Origin: a virus
DNA: 64,000 nucleotides
Reading direction: 5' to 3' (one strand)
IMG/VR virus record: IMGVR_UViG_3300048834_000455
Location: 25,906 to 89,905 of that record
The number at the start of each line of letters is the position of its first letter. Position 1 is the stretch's first letter. The notes below the pieces were generated by a model. That model was not told the origin of the DNA, ran no database searches, and saw only the letters and a program-made list of their open reading frames with translations. Shown here piece by piece: positions 7,699 through 16,150 of the stretch. A program made the translations under genes and the position numbers.

Positions 7699-7835
7699 GC
7701 GTCCCCCGTTTCGTTCTAGAGGAGCCCATCGACTGGGCTCTCCTCGTTTGGTACCTATCGCCGGAAGAGCGATGGCTGTTGGCCGTGTTCTGCCGCGCCT
7801 TGCTCCGCGTAAGGTCGCAGGAGGCTACGGCATGA
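7695..7835 (+). CDS. Small protein, 46 aa
   Basis: ATGA overlaps at both ends (7695 and 7832) bracket a 46-residue frame beginning MSVPRFVLEEPIDWALLVWY. Its codons contain a stable hairpin (GAGCCCA at 7722-7728 with TGGGCTC at 7734-7740). The tail is helical and arginine-containing. It may be a real small protein, or mainly a translated attenuator that keeps the next gene coupled. Confidence 0.5.
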   Translation: MSVPRFVLEEPIDWALLVWYLSPEERWLLAVFCRALLRVRSQEATA

Positions 7836-8152
7836 CCGACGAGGAGCTTCAGTACCTCAAGGATTGGCACCACAGCACTCAGGGCTTGATTGGTCTGGTT
7901 CACTGGAACCTAAAACAGGCGAACGGTCTGGGCGAGTTGGGTGACAAGAGCCAACGAGCCTACGAGTTGGTTTCGTCCTTCGTTCGTAACGCGCCGCGAA
8001 GCCCTGGCGAGCGTCGCCTAGCCGAGAGCCAAGCCAAGGCCGAAGCCCGTTACAAATACGGGGATGGCTGGTGCGACCAGATCAAAGACCACCGTTCCGA
8101 GTGCGAAGTCTGCATGAAGACCTACGACGACGGCGAGGTGCCACATGTCTAG
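7832..8152 (+). CDS. Hypothetical protein, 106 aa
   Basis: Helical N-terminal half (MTDEELQYLKDWHHSTQGL). The C-terminus holds H-x4-C-x2-C (HRSECEVCMKTYDDGE), a possible partial metal site. Start at ATG 7832 in the ATGA overlap. Confidence 0.55.
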   Translation: MTDEELQYLKDWHHSTQGLIGLVHWNLKQANGLGELGDKSQRAYELVSSFVRNAPRSPGERRLAESQAKAEARYKYGDGWCDQIKDHRSECEVCMKTYDDGEVPHV

Positions 8153-8471
8153 CACCCTAGCCCAACGTCTTCGCGTCGCCGCAGAAGCTGAGAACGTTCG
8201 TCGTCACGTCACGCGGAGCCACCTCGACGGCATGGTGCGCTGGAAGGGCCGTCCCTCCTCGATAGGCCCGTTCCTCCTGCGCGTCCTGCAAACCGGCCCT
8301 GAGACATGGAGCGCGCTGGAGGTCGTGAAGGTCGAGTGCGGCCGCGATGGCCACTCGGAGCACTTCTACCAGCGCACGGGCGCCATCATCGCCAACGCTG
8401 ACAGCACTGATGCCGCTATCCGCGCCGGGCTTCTGGCGTTGGCGGAGCGACTGGAGGCCTCGAATGGCTAA
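8145..8471 (+). CDS. Hypothetical protein, 108 aa
   Basis: N-terminal helix MSSTLAQRLRVAAEAENVRR, a central strand region (WSALEVVKVECGRDGHSEHF) and a C-terminal helix. It overlaps both neighbours by 8 nt. No family recognised. Confidence 0.55.
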   Translation: MSSTLAQRLRVAAEAENVRRHVTRSHLDGMVRWKGRPSSIGPFLLRVLQTGPETWSALEVVKVECGRDGHSEHFYQRTGAIIANADSTDAAIRAGLLALAERLEASNG

Positions 8472-9000
8472 GCGCACGGCAAACTTCGGCGACTCACCTC
8501 GCACCGTTCCCGCCAACCCGCCCTTGCTCTTCCTCGACATCGACGGCGTGCTCAACGGCCACGAGCAACACGCGAACAAGTTCTGCGGCATCGGCGCAAC
8601 CCAGGCCGCGTTCCTGAACCAGATTCTCGCCGACGTGCCCGACCTGCAGATCGTGGTCTCCTCCGCGTGGCGCTACATGATTCTCGGTGGGGCGATGACC
8701 CTTAAGGGCTTCGAGCACTTGCTGCAGACCCACGGTGTCTGCGCCTACAACCGCCTGCACGGGCACACCGAGGCCGACCTAACCGACGAGATTCTTGGAG
8801 GCGGGCCGCCTCCATACGGTGGGAGAGCCGAGCTTATCGAGCGCTACGTCGACCAGCACCAGCCGAGCGCCTGGGCCGTCGTCGATGACCTGTTGCTCGC
8901 GGTCGACAACTTCGTGCAGACCGACCCCAAGCGGGGGCTCACCGAGGCGAACGTGGCCGACATCGTCACGATCCTGATGTGGGACGGGGCGACGCCATGA
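8464..9000 (+). CDS. HAD-superfamily phosphatase, RNA-repair (SAK) HAD type
   Basis: 178 residues. HAD motif I FLDIDGVLN with the nucleophile Asp near residue 25 and the second Asp at 27; motif II SSAWR at 66-70; late acidic motif VVDD. The short cap and the SS-x-W-R signature resemble the HAD domains of bacterial RNA/DNA end-repair proteins and phage polynucleotide 3'-phosphatases. It would remove phosphates from nucleic acid ends or nucleotides. It lies in an operon of small unknowns. The family call is good; the substrate is inference. Confidence 0.75.
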   Translation: MAKRTANFGDSPRTVPANPPLLFLDIDGVLNGHEQHANKFCGIGATQAAFLNQILADVPDLQIVVSSAWRYMILGGAMTLKGFEHLLQTHGVCAYNRLHGHTEADLTDEILGGGPPPYGGRAELIERYVDQHQPSAWAVVDDLLLAVDNFVQTDPKRGLTEANVADIVTILMWDGATP

Positions 9001-9254
9001 CCACCTGGTTCTTCATCCTCGACTGCTCCGACGACAGGTTCAAGGTGCTGTCTCGGCATCGCGCCAAGCACGTCGCCTTTGCCCGCCTCAAGAAGGGCCA
9101 TCGCTGTCACGCCATATTCCGCCTGCAGAAGGGGCTCTACCACAAGATCTCCCGATGGGTGACGCCCTACGACCAACCCGGCTTCTTCAAGGAGGTCGAC
9201 CTAGCCAGCGACCTTCACCGAGAGCTTCTAGCCAAAATGGAGACCCACCAATGA
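8997..9254 (+). CDS. Hypothetical basic protein, 85 aa
   Basis: Strand-rich start MTTWFFILDCSDDRFKVLSR, then a basic stretch HRAKHVAFARLKKGHRC. ATGA-coupled after the HAD gene, so a joint role is possible. No motif. Confidence 0.55.
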   Translation: MTTWFFILDCSDDRFKVLSRHRAKHVAFARLKKGHRCHAIFRLQKGLYHKISRWVTPYDQPGFFKEVDLASDLHRELLAKMETHQ

Positions 9255-9526
9255 CCGCATACATTCACGGCACCTACCTGGTCCGTTCCCCCGACTACCA
9301 CGGCGACGACGAGGGCTCGCCCGTCGAGGCCAGCTTCCCCGACGACGCGGCCGAGAAGTACGCCGCCGAGAACGACTGCGAGCACGACTACCGCTTCCAG
9401 GATGGCGACGGCATTGTGCTCGAGGTCACGCACCCCGACGGCAAGGTCAGCCACTGGCGCACTTGGGGCGAGCGGGACGTCGTCTACCGCTCCCTCGAGG
9501 TGGACGAGCAGGGGGCAAAGGTATGA
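9251..9526 (+). CDS. Hypothetical acidic protein, 91 aa
   Basis: Acidic (DYHGDDEGSPVEASFPDDAA) with a strand-turn-strand end (GIVLEVTHPDGKVSHWRTW). The ATG 9251 start overlaps the upstream stop. Not recognised. Confidence 0.55.
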   Translation: MTAYIHGTYLVRSPDYHGDDEGSPVEASFPDDAAEKYAAENDCEHDYRFQDGDGIVLEVTHPDGKVSHWRTWGERDVVYRSLEVDEQGAKV

Positions 9527-9885
9527 CTGCCACCAAGTGGAACCCCCGATACGCCGCATACGCCCTCGCGAACAACCGCACGCCCGAGGAGCAGAAGGCT
9601 GCCGAGCCCGGCAACTGCGGCTACATCCTGTGGGTGACGAAGGCGCTGCGTGAGTACCGCGAGGAGAACGACCTCGAGGAGTGGGCGCCGCTGAGCAATG
9701 ACGACGTGGACACCTGGCTGTGGATGCACGCCGAGGGCGAGCGCATCCTGGCGATGAGTGACGAGGAGATTCTCGCTGACTGCCGGGCACGAGGCGAGGA
9801 CCCCGAGGTGGTCGCTGCCGAGACCAAGGCTATGCTGCTGGCCGCGCTTGATGCCGCCTGCGGGCCGACGGAGGCGACGGTATGA
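9523..9885 (+). CDS. Hypothetical protein, 120 aa
   Basis: N-terminal MTATKWNPRYAAYALANNRT is followed by acidic helices with aspartates and glutamates (LREYREENDLEEWAPLSNDD). Entirely soluble. Coupled ATGA both sides. No family seen. Confidence 0.55.
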   Translation: MTATKWNPRYAAYALANNRTPEEQKAAEPGNCGYILWVTKALREYREENDLEEWAPLSNDDVDTWLWMHAEGERILAMSDEEILADCRARGEDPEVVAAETKAMLLAALDAACGPTEATV

Positions 9886-10451
9886 CCGCCGAGACCTTCG
9901 CGCAAAACTTGCGAGCCGAGATGGGGCGGCTCTTCAAATCGCATTGCGATCTATATACCGCTCTCCCCACCGGTCTTAAGCGATCATCGGGTGACTTCAT
10001 AAACGGACGACGGCTCCCCACCCCCGCCGCAATCATCGCCCTCGCCACCGCCCTCGGCTGCCCCGTTGAGCGGCTAACCGTCTCGCGGGAGGAGTTGGAA
10101 CGGCGCTGGTTGCGCGCGTCTCAGTCGCTCTATCGCGTGCGAGAGTACGCCGACGCGGCCCGAGGAGAGGGCGACACCGAGACCGCCGAGTACCTCCACA
10201 TGCTCCTCGACGAAGAGAGGGTTCCAGACCTGTGGTGGTGGCAACACGCCGAGGACGAGGAGAAGCTCGACCGCCTTCAGGAGGAGTGCGACCACCACGC
10301 CGCCCGAGCTTCGAAGCTGGACTGCGAGCGAACCGACCTCGAGTATCGCGTAGCCGAGCTTGAGCGTCGCCTAGCCAGCGCCGAAGCCGCTTGCGCCGAT
10401 GTCTCGTGGGAGTGCCCTGGGTGCGCCGCTGCGAGAGAGGCCAAGCCATGA
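9882..10451 (+). CDS. Divergent HTH protein with C-terminal coiled coil
   Basis: Residues 1-70 read as a degenerate XRE-like domain (TFAQNLRAEMGRLFKSHCDL, then SGDFINGRRLPTPAAIIALA and LGCPVERL). The C-terminal half is a long charged coiled coil (KLDRLQEECDHHAARASKLD) with a final CPGC pair. It could be a dimerising DNA-binding regulator. HTH assignment is tentative. Confidence 0.55.
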   Translation: MTAETFAQNLRAEMGRLFKSHCDLYTALPTGLKRSSGDFINGRRLPTPAAIIALATALGCPVERLTVSREELERRWLRASQSLYRVREYADAARGEGDTETAEYLHMLLDEERVPDLWWWQHAEDEEKLDRLQEECDHHAARASKLDCERTDLEYRVAELERRLASAEAACADVSWECPGCAAAREAKP

Positions 10452-11230
10452 GCATGGACTCCTTCGGTCAACCATACTACGACGCCGTCAAACGCCGCTT
10501 CCTCAAGGACGTTGAAGGGCACACCATCACACTGGCGATGGCCGACCCGTTGCCTTCCCGTTACATCGTGGTCCGCAACCCGAAGGAGAGCGGCTACTGG
10601 TGGAAGATCGTCACCTACCCAGGCGGCCTGCTCATAACTGGGGACATGGGCACCTACTGCTTCGAGCGCGAGAACGACATGTTCGGCTGGTGGCCGGCGG
10701 ACTACCGAGGTCACCCATCTTATTCCTACATCGCAGAGAAGTGCGTCGCCGCCGACAAGGGCGGGACTGGAGTCAAGCGCTTCAACGAGGCCAAAGCCAA
10801 GCACCTGATCGATGAGCTCGAGCGCGAGCATCGCGAGGAGTACGGGCCACAGGCGGCCGAGGACGAGGACGACGAGCCGATAGAGGATCGAACCAACCCC
10901 GATTTCCTGCAAATGATCGTCTCCATTCGCGAGTGGTTCGACAGCGACGAATTCCATGAGAGCGACACCTTGTTCTATCAGGCCATCGAGAGAGCGAATC
11001 AGCGCCTCTGGAATGAGCGCACCGGCGAGAGCACCCGCGACTATGATCGATTCCACATCGACCTTTGCGAATTCGGCTCACCCAACGACTACAGCTTCCA
11101 TTTCCTCTGGTGTGTTCACGCCGTGCGCTGGACCATCGACCGCTTAGCCGCGCAGCAAACCGAGAGCGAGGCGCGCGAACAGAGCCTGCTTCAACTCCTA
11201 AACCAAACCGAAAGCGAGACACCATCATGA
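10448..11230 (+). CDS. Hypothetical protein, 260 aa
   Basis: N-terminal beta domain with the strings RYIVVRNPKESGYWWKIVTY and LLITGDMGTYCFERENDMFG, then a helical acidic C-terminus. The strand pattern around G-D-M-G-x-Y-x-F is shared with widespread phage proteins of unknown function as I recall them. Conserved-looking aromatics suggest a real fold. Confidence 0.6.
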   Translation: MSMDSFGQPYYDAVKRRFLKDVEGHTITLAMADPLPSRYIVVRNPKESGYWWKIVTYPGGLLITGDMGTYCFERENDMFGWWPADYRGHPSYSYIAEKCVAADKGGTGVKRFNEAKAKHLIDELEREHREEYGPQAAEDEDDEPIEDRTNPDFLQMIVSIREWFDSDEFHESDTLFYQAIERANQRLWNERTGESTRDYDRFHIDLCEFGSPNDYSFHFLWCVHAVRWTIDRLAAQQTESEAREQSLLQLLNQTESETPS

Positions 11231-11520
11231 CCACAAATGACCGCACCATCGCCCGCGCCATCCACGGCGACACCAAGCCCGAGCTGCGCGACGTTACCGC
11301 CGACTACGACGAGATGCGTGCCGCGTACAACAGCGCCAAGCTTGGCGAGGAGGCCTGCGAGAAGCTGCTCGACACGATGGCCGCGGTGGTCAAGGAGGAT
11401 CACCCTCCCGCCGAGATGCTCTTGCGGCTCAAGGCTTGCCTGACGCACCATGACCGCGAAGTGCGCCCTTTGCTTCGTCGCGACATGGCCGCCACTGCCG
11501 CCCCAGAGGTGCCAGCATGA
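11227..11520 (+). CDS. Hypothetical helical protein, 97 aa
   Basis: MTTNDRTIARAIHGDTKPEL, then helices (KLGEEACEKLLDTMAAVVKE; EMLLRLKACLTHHDREVRPL). Start at ATG 11227 in an ATGA overlap; the longer frame upstream is inside the previous gene. Confidence 0.55.
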   Translation: MTTNDRTIARAIHGDTKPELRDVTADYDEMRAAYNSAKLGEEACEKLLDTMAAVVKEDHPPAEMLLRLKACLTHHDREVRPLLRRDMAATAAPEVPA

Positions 11521-11744
11521 ACCTCACCACCTCGCACACCATCGTTCCCCTCGCAGACCACCCGAGCCGCAACGACGACACCGCGCAGATCGTGTGGACC
11601 GAGTTCGCTCGCCGCCTCCCGACCGTCTACGCCGTACGCGGTGGCTTCCTTCTCACGTGGGGCGGGAGCGCTGTGCTGGAGCTGTTCGCGACCGAGGGCG
11701 AGGCCGTCAGCGCGTGGCGTGGTATTGCCAAGGAGGCCTTATGA
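11517..11744 (+). CDS. Hypothetical protein, 75 aa
   Basis: Alpha/beta pattern: WTEFARRLPTVYAVRGGFLL then VLELFATEGEAVSAWRGIAK. Coupled ATGA both ends. No family recognised. Confidence 0.55.
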   Translation: MNLTTSHTIVPLADHPSRNDDTAQIVWTEFARRLPTVYAVRGGFLLTWGGSAVLELFATEGEAVSAWRGIAKEAL

Positions 11745-12190
11745 CCGCTGAGCGCCTAGCCGAAATCCGCGAGGCCGCCGCTACCAAGGCGCCCGCTCAC
11801 GCCGCTGACCACCGCCGCGAGCTGCTCGACCACGTGCGAGAGATGGAGTGCGCCCGCGACCTGGCCGTGCGCCGTTGCGAGGACTGGTTCGCGATCGCGC
11901 AGACCCTCCGCGCCGAGGTCGACACCCTTCTCGTGCGCGTGCAGGCTGCCGAGGGGCGCCATCAGCAGAACGTGCAGATTCGCAAGATGTGGCTTGAGGA
12001 GCGGCGGAGGAAGGCTTCGCCCGAACTGCAGGATCGAGTGGAGGAGTTGGCCCGAGAGGTGCGCGACCTTCAGTGCGACTTGCGCAACGCGGAAGAGGAC
12101 GCGCAGGAGGACCGCGACGAGGTCGACCGCCTTCGCAAGTTAGTCCCGTATGAGTGCCAATGGGCGACGCCTGGCGAGGTGCGGAGATGA
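11741..12190 (+). CDS. Coiled-coil protein, 149 aa
   Basis: Almost the whole product is charged heptad helix (ERLAEIREAAATKAPAHAAD; LQDRVEELAREVRDLQCDLR; AQEDRDEVDRLRKLVPYECQ). No membrane segment. It probably oligomerises or acts as a scaffold for a partner; function unknown. Confidence 0.6.
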   Translation: MTAERLAEIREAAATKAPAHAADHRRELLDHVREMECARDLAVRRCEDWFAIAQTLRAEVDTLLVRVQAAEGRHQQNVQIRKMWLEERRRKASPELQDRVEELAREVRDLQCDLRNAEEDAQEDRDEVDRLRKLVPYECQWATPGEVRR

Positions 12191-12690
12191 GAGGCGATCA
12201 CACCGTTCTTCGTGGCGCCATCAAGGACCACCGTGTCGCCTCTCTCGCCGACCTCAATGCTCGACCTTTGCGCAGGCTTGCCAAGCGCCGATGCCGTGGC
12301 GTCAAGCTTGGCAAGACCTGTCAGCGAGTGCTCGAGTTCATCGCCTCCTGCGCTTACAGCCCTTCGCTACGGGAGATTGGCGAGGCCGTTGGGCTCTCAA
12401 GCTCAAGCTCGGTGCAGGCCCACGTGAAGAATCTGGAGGCCTTGGGCTATCTAGAGCCGTCGGTACCCGGCAAGCCTCGATCCATCGTGCTGGCCAACCG
12501 CCCCGACTACCTCGGCCGAGCCCTAGCCCTCGCGCAAAGCCTCGCTTCGGAGACCGGCCGCGAAGATGCCACAACGCTGCTCGACATCCTCGAAAAGATG
12601 GCAGGGCTGGACCCACGTGATGGGACCGCCGAGAGCATCGCCGAAGCTTCCATGCCCCACAATTCACCGCAGAAAGAGAACCAGTCATGA
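12187..12690 (+). CDS. LexA-type winged-helix DNA-binding protein (no peptidase domain)
   Basis: 167 residues. Basic N-terminus, then a LexA-like winged helix at about 40-100: TCQRVLEFIASCAYSPSLRE, IGEAVGLSSSSSVQAHVKNL, EALGYLEP and a wing PGKPRSIVL. LexA normally continues into a Ser/Lys autoprotease; here the tail is only helical, so it is a LexA DNA-binding domain alone. It probably regulates phage or host SOS-type operators. The 3' end carries a degenerate copy of the repeated GTGATGGGACC element. Confidence 0.7.
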   Translation: MRGDHTVLRGAIKDHRVASLADLNARPLRRLAKRRCRGVKLGKTCQRVLEFIASCAYSPSLREIGEAVGLSSSSSVQAHVKNLEALGYLEPSVPGKPRSIVLANRPDYLGRALALAQSLASETGREDATTLLDILEKMAGLDPRDGTAESIAEASMPHNSPQKENQS

Positions 12691-12824
12691 CGATACACTA
12701 CCGCTGCAACCCTGACGGCACCTCGACCCCCACTGAGCCCTGCGACCTCACGCCCATTTGCTTCGGCGTCGCTAAGCTTGTCGCGGGTCTCGAGAGCGCG
12801 CTGCTGGAGGTGCGAGATGCGTAA
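12687..12824 (+). CDS. Small protein, 45 aa
   Basis: ATG 12687 overlaps the stop of the LexA-like gene (ATGA), and its own end overlaps the next gene by 8 nt. Sequence starts MTIHYRCNPDGTSTPTEPCD and ends with a helix. Short, but it fills the gap exactly, the same pattern as its neighbours. Confidence 0.5.
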   Translation: MTIHYRCNPDGTSTPTEPCDLTPICFGVAKLVAGLESALLEVRDA

Positions 12825-13314
12825 CCTCCGCCTCTTCATCGCCGGAGCCAGTAGTCAGCGCCTGGCTGTGCGCGAGGTCATCGACGCCTGCACCGCCCTC
12901 GGCCACACCGTGACATACGACTGGACCCGGGCGCCAGAGTGGGAGCAAGACTTCCCGCTGACCCGCCTTCAGTCCATCGCCGCAGCCGAGGCCAACATGG
13001 CTGGAGTGCGAGAGTGCTGGGCGCTCATCTGGGTCGTGGACCGCGACCACCCGAGCCACGGAGCACCGTTCGAGGCTGGCGTCGCTTGGGCGTCTGGCAA
13101 GCCTGTCGTCGCGCTTTGGTCGGGAGACCTCGCCGCTATGGACTACTGGATCTACGCGGCTGGAGCGATGGGCCATGCGGTTCACAACGTGCGCAGCGCC
13201 ATCTATGTTCTCTCTGACCTCGTGCTGGGGTTCAGGCCTCCCGAATCTGACTTCGAGACCTTAGCCGAAGCCGACGTTCCCGGGCAGATTCTGCTCGCGG
13301 AGGTGGCGTTGTGA
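12817..13314 (+). CDS. Nucleoside 2-deoxyribosyltransferase-like protein
   Basis: 165 residues. [20 protein letters not shown] begins a Rossmann-like strand-helix. [20 protein letters not shown] then [17 protein letters not shown] match the (G/A)-x-x-x-E-x-G-x-A-x-A-x-G-K-P-V pattern of nucleoside deoxyribosyltransferase/DUF4406-type folds, with Glu as likely nucleophile. It could remodel nucleotides or sense NAD-like ligands. Two catalytic-fold motifs are visible, so moderate confidence. Confidence 0.65.
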   Translation: MRNLRLFIAGASSQRLAVREVIDACTALGHTVTYDWTRAPEWEQDFPLTRLQSIAAAEANMAGVRECWALIWVVDRDHPSHGAPFEAGVAWASGKPVVALWSGDLAAMDYWIYAAGAMGHAVHNVRSAIYVLSDLVLGFRPPESDFETLAEADVPGQILLAEVAL

Positions 13315-14027
13315 GCACGGGTATCGAGTGGACCGACGAGACTTACAACCCGCTCAGCGGCTGCGACAAGATTAGCCCTGGCTGTGCTCATTGCTACGCC
13401 GAAGTGATGGCCAAGCGCCTGCAGAGGATGGGCCAGCCTAACTACCGCGACGGCTTCAAGCTCACCTTCCACCCGCACATGCTCGACAGACCGCGCCGGT
13501 GGAAACGGCCGCGCATGATCTTCGTCAACAGCATGAGCGACCTGTTCCATGTCGGGGTCCCGTTGGAGTACATCCAGAGGGTCTTCACGGTCATGCGCGA
13601 GACGCCCCAGCACACCTACCAGGTGTTGACAAAGCGCGCTGATCGCCTCGCCTCTCTGGCGCCAGAGATCGACTGGCCGGCCAATGTTTGGCAAGGGGTC
13701 TCAGTCGAGAACCGCCGCTTCACTGACCGCATTGACCACCTTCGAACCGTGCCGGCCACCGTGCGCTTTCTATCGCTAGAGCCTCTACTGGGCCCGCTTC
13801 CGAACCTGAACCTCGAGGGCATCCACTGGGTGATCGTCGGTGGCGAGAGCGGCAACGGTGCGCGGCCGATGGAAGAGGCTTGGGTCCGCGACATCAAGGC
13901 GCAGTGTGACCGCGCGGGCGTGGCGTTCTTCTTCAAGCAGTGGGGAGGCACGAACAAGAAGGCCACCGGGCGCCTGCTCGACGGCCGCACGTGGGACGCG
14001 ATGCCACCAAGAGGGGTGCTCGCATGA
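13311..14027 (+). CDS. Phage Gp37/Gp68 family protein (DUF5131)
   Basis: 238 residues from GTG (GTGA overlap). It begins [20 protein letters not shown], then [10 protein letters not shown] with a Cys cluster, [61 protein letters not shown] and [10 protein letters not shown]. These are the consecutive hallmarks of the Gp37/Gp68 family, a radical-SAM-like TIM-barrel of uncertain reaction that is common in phages and near modification genes. It sits just upstream of three methyltransferases. Confidence 0.92.
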   Translation: MSTGIEWTDETYNPLSGCDKISPGCAHCYAEVMAKRLQRMGQPNYRDGFKLTFHPHMLDRPRRWKRPRMIFVNSMSDLFHVGVPLEYIQRVFTVMRETPQHTYQVLTKRADRLASLAPEIDWPANVWQGVSVENRRFTDRIDHLRTVPATVRFLSLEPLLGPLPNLNLEGIHWVIVGGESGNGARPMEEAWVRDIKAQCDRAGVAFFFKQWGGTNKKATGRLLDGRTWDAMPPRGVLA

Positions 14028-14788
14028 TCATCGATACCCCACCACCAACGGGCCTAATCCCCATCTCGTTTGACCAGCCCCGCGTTGAGCTCCAAGCGCC
14101 GCTGTCGAAGGCCAAGGGCAAAGCAGAGATGCTCGCGAGATGGCAGGCCGCTATCGACGCCGCAAGCCGTCACCCTGGCACGTTCACCGAGTTGGCCGAC
14201 TACGCGCAGCACCAGCAGGCTATGCGCCTCTGCCGTGACTACCTCGCCGAGGCTATCACCCACGCCCGCAGCAAGTCCGCGAGTGTCGGCGGTGGCCCCC
14301 AAGCGGTCTCGACACCGCGACCGTTCTTCGAGTTCGTGCAGGCTCACCTCGGCGTATACTTCGGCATCGACCTCGCCGCGGTGGCCGAGAACGCCCTCTG
14401 CGCCGAGTACTTCGGGCCGTGCGCAGGGTCGCTTGCATGCGACGCCCTCACGCAGGACTGGGCCGCTGTCACCGGGCCGAGTCGCTGGGGCTGGCTAAAC
14501 CCGCCCTTCTCGCACGTTCTGCCCTGGGTCCGCAAGGCCCGGCTCGAGTGCGCCAGAGGTGCGCGCCTGGTCATGTTGCTCAAGCTCGCGCCCGGCACCA
14601 AGTGGCACATCGAGGAGATTGACGGCCAGAACTGCAGCGTCTTCAAGATGAGAGGGCGCCTGAAGTTCCCTGGCTTCGACCACGGAGCCGCGTTCGACAC
14701 GCAAGTGGTCATGTTTGACGGACTGCCCTTCCGTGAACGCACATGGGACTGGAGGCCTGCGATGAAGGCTGCGGGGTTCGAGGTATGA
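14024..14788 (+). CDS. Phage DNA N6-adenine methyltransferase (Dam type)
   Basis: 254 residues. The catalytic N-P-P-F (159-162) lies in [14 protein letters not shown] after [12 protein letters not shown], the layout of the phage Dam family (PF05869-like); [19 protein letters not shown] gives the cofactor region. The N-terminal 90 residues are helical and may bind partners. It transfers methyl from SAM to adenine N6 and could shield phage DNA from host nucleases. ATGA-coupled to the next methyltransferase. Confidence 0.85.
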   Translation: MIIDTPPPTGLIPISFDQPRVELQAPLSKAKGKAEMLARWQAAIDAASRHPGTFTELADYAQHQQAMRLCRDYLAEAITHARSKSASVGGGPQAVSTPRPFFEFVQAHLGVYFGIDLAAVAENALCAEYFGPCAGSLACDALTQDWAAVTGPSRWGWLNPPFSHVLPWVRKARLECARGARLVMLLKLAPGTKWHIEEIDGQNCSVFKMRGRLKFPGFDHGAAFDTQVVMFDGLPFRERTWDWRPAMKAAGFEV

Positions 14789-15459
14789 TCATCCTGCCTT
14801 ACGCCAACGCCAGCTTCGCCACCGCTGAGCTAGACCCACCATGGGACGGCAAGGAGAAAGGCTGCCGTGGCTATGCCGGTGTCAAAGGCTACGACGTGGA
14901 TGCCGCCTCTCAGTACGAGAACGTGATGTCTCTCGCCGAGATCGAGGCCCTCGGCTTCGAGGCCATCCGCTGCTGCAAGCCGAGCTTCCACCTCTGGCTC
15001 TGGGTCACGGAGTTGTTCCTCGAAGAGGGGCTGCTGCTGCTCAAGCGGTGGGGCCTGCAGCGCAAGCGAACGCACGTGTGGGTCAAGACCACGAGGGGCA
15101 TTTCGCGCACGCTGAAGGGGCTCGAAGGCTTCTCTCGCCAGCGCATAGCCGAAGCTTCGGAGGTCCTGGAGGCAGCCGGCTACTCTGGCAAGCCGTACTC
15201 GCGCACCGGTCACTGGGGCAAGATGGGTCACGAGTACCTCATCATGGCCACCAACGACGCTAGCATGCGCACCCTCAACGCGACCCGCGAGCCGAGCGTG
15301 TTCTTCGCGCCTGTACCCGATGGCAAGCACTCGGCCAAGCCGCCCGAGGCTTACGACCTTATCGCGCGCAACAGCCCTGGCCCTCGCTTGAGCTTGTTCC
15401 AGCGCACACACCGACCCGGCTTCGAGTGCTGGGGGAATCAACTGGAGGCGGTTTCGTGA
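14785..15459 (+). CDS. MT-A70 family adenine methyltransferase
   Basis: 224 residues. Catalytic D-P-P-W at 17-20, followed by YENVMSLAEIEALGFEAIRC, HLWLWVTELFLEEGLLLLKR, THVWVKTTRGISRTL, HEYLIMATND, and the end KPPEAYDLIARNSPGPRLSL and then ELFQR-like FQRTHRPGFECWGNQ. This is the usual order in MT-A70 enzymes. Immediately follows a Dam-type enzyme, so the phage carries two adenine methylases of different families. Confidence 0.9.
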   Translation: MIILPYANASFATAELDPPWDGKEKGCRGYAGVKGYDVDAASQYENVMSLAEIEALGFEAIRCCKPSFHLWLWVTELFLEEGLLLLKRWGLQRKRTHVWVKTTRGISRTLKGLEGFSRQRIAEASEVLEAAGYSGKPYSRTGHWGKMGHEYLIMATNDASMRTLNATREPSVFFAPVPDGKHSAKPPEAYDLIARNSPGPRLSLFQRTHRPGFECWGNQLEAVS

Positions 15460-16079
15460 GTTCACGTTATCAACAGGGTTGTCCACTGGCGTTATCTACG
15501 GGCCCCTGCCGAACCCTGACCCTCACCCGAGAGCAGCGCGACCGCGAGAGTGCCGAGATGCTGGTTCGCGGCAACGTGCTCAGTCTCGTCGGCCGCACCG
15601 TGCCGAGAAGCGCTGGACACATGGTGGACTGCAAGTGTTGCGGCAAGACGTTCCGTGTAATCCACCACAAACAAGTCGTTTGCAGTGAGGCGTGTCGCAA
15701 ACGATGGGACCGGGTGCGCAGCGGCAACCGACCAGGGCGAAGCACTCTCGGCCGGCCGTTCAAGGCGCTTGACCTCCGCGAAGTCCTCGCGTCTACAAGC
15801 TACACCGTTCCCGAGGCTACGCAGTTCATCGCCACCGTTGACGCTCTTCGTGCTGCGTGCCTCGCACAGTACGGCGGAATCTATCCGTGCGAGAAGGCCC
15901 TCGGGTTACGCCGTGGCGCCATCGCTGCCCTGTGCCAGCCCGACCCCGGGCTGCAGCGCGTCAAGCAGCGGCGCCTCGAATCCCTCGCTGCTCGGATCGG
16001 AGTTACCCACAGTATCCCCATGGCCTATTACGATAGGGACAATAGACTAAAAGATAATCAAGCGGAGGCGGCTTCATGA
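15456..16079 (+). CDS. Zinc-finger-containing hypothetical protein, 207 aa
   Basis: GTG start overlapping the MT-A70 stop. Near residues 58-80, C-x-C-C-G-K-T-F and C-S-E-A-C-R-K-R-W form a treble-clef-like zinc site. The helical C-terminus (FIATVDALRAACLAQYGGIY) precedes an HTH-like EKALGLRRGAIAALCQ. The first 50 bases contain three DnaA-box-like 9-mers, and another lies near its end. A DNA-binding role near methylation genes is likely; precise function unknown. Confidence 0.6.
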   Translation: MSSRYQQGCPLALSTGPCRTLTLTREQRDRESAEMLVRGNVLSLVGRTVPRSAGHMVDCKCCGKTFRVIHHKQVVCSEACRKRWDRVRSGNRPGRSTLGRPFKALDLREVLASTSYTVPEATQFIATVDALRAACLAQYGGIYPCEKALGLRRGAIAALCQPDPGLQRVKQRRLESLAARIGVTHSIPMAYYDRDNRLKDNQAEAAS

Positions 16080-16150
16080 CTTCCGATTTGTTCACAAGGA
16101 TCCAGCTACTTACCCAGGGTAAAGACATACTGGTTGACGATCTTTTATGA
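16076..16150 (+). CDS. Mini-gene, 24 aa
   Basis: A complete frame MTSDLFTRIQLLTQGKDILV and four more residues, with ATGA overlaps to the genes on both sides. It is preceded by GGAGG 7 nt upstream. Either a true micropeptide or a coupling leader for the next gene. Confidence 0.4.
   Translation: MTSDLFTRIQLLTQGKDILVDDLL

Noticed and set aside
15703-15711. GATGGGACC at 15703 (and at 37060) as element copies
   Set aside because: They lack the GCGT start and the downstream GGCGAAG; probably chance in coding sequence.
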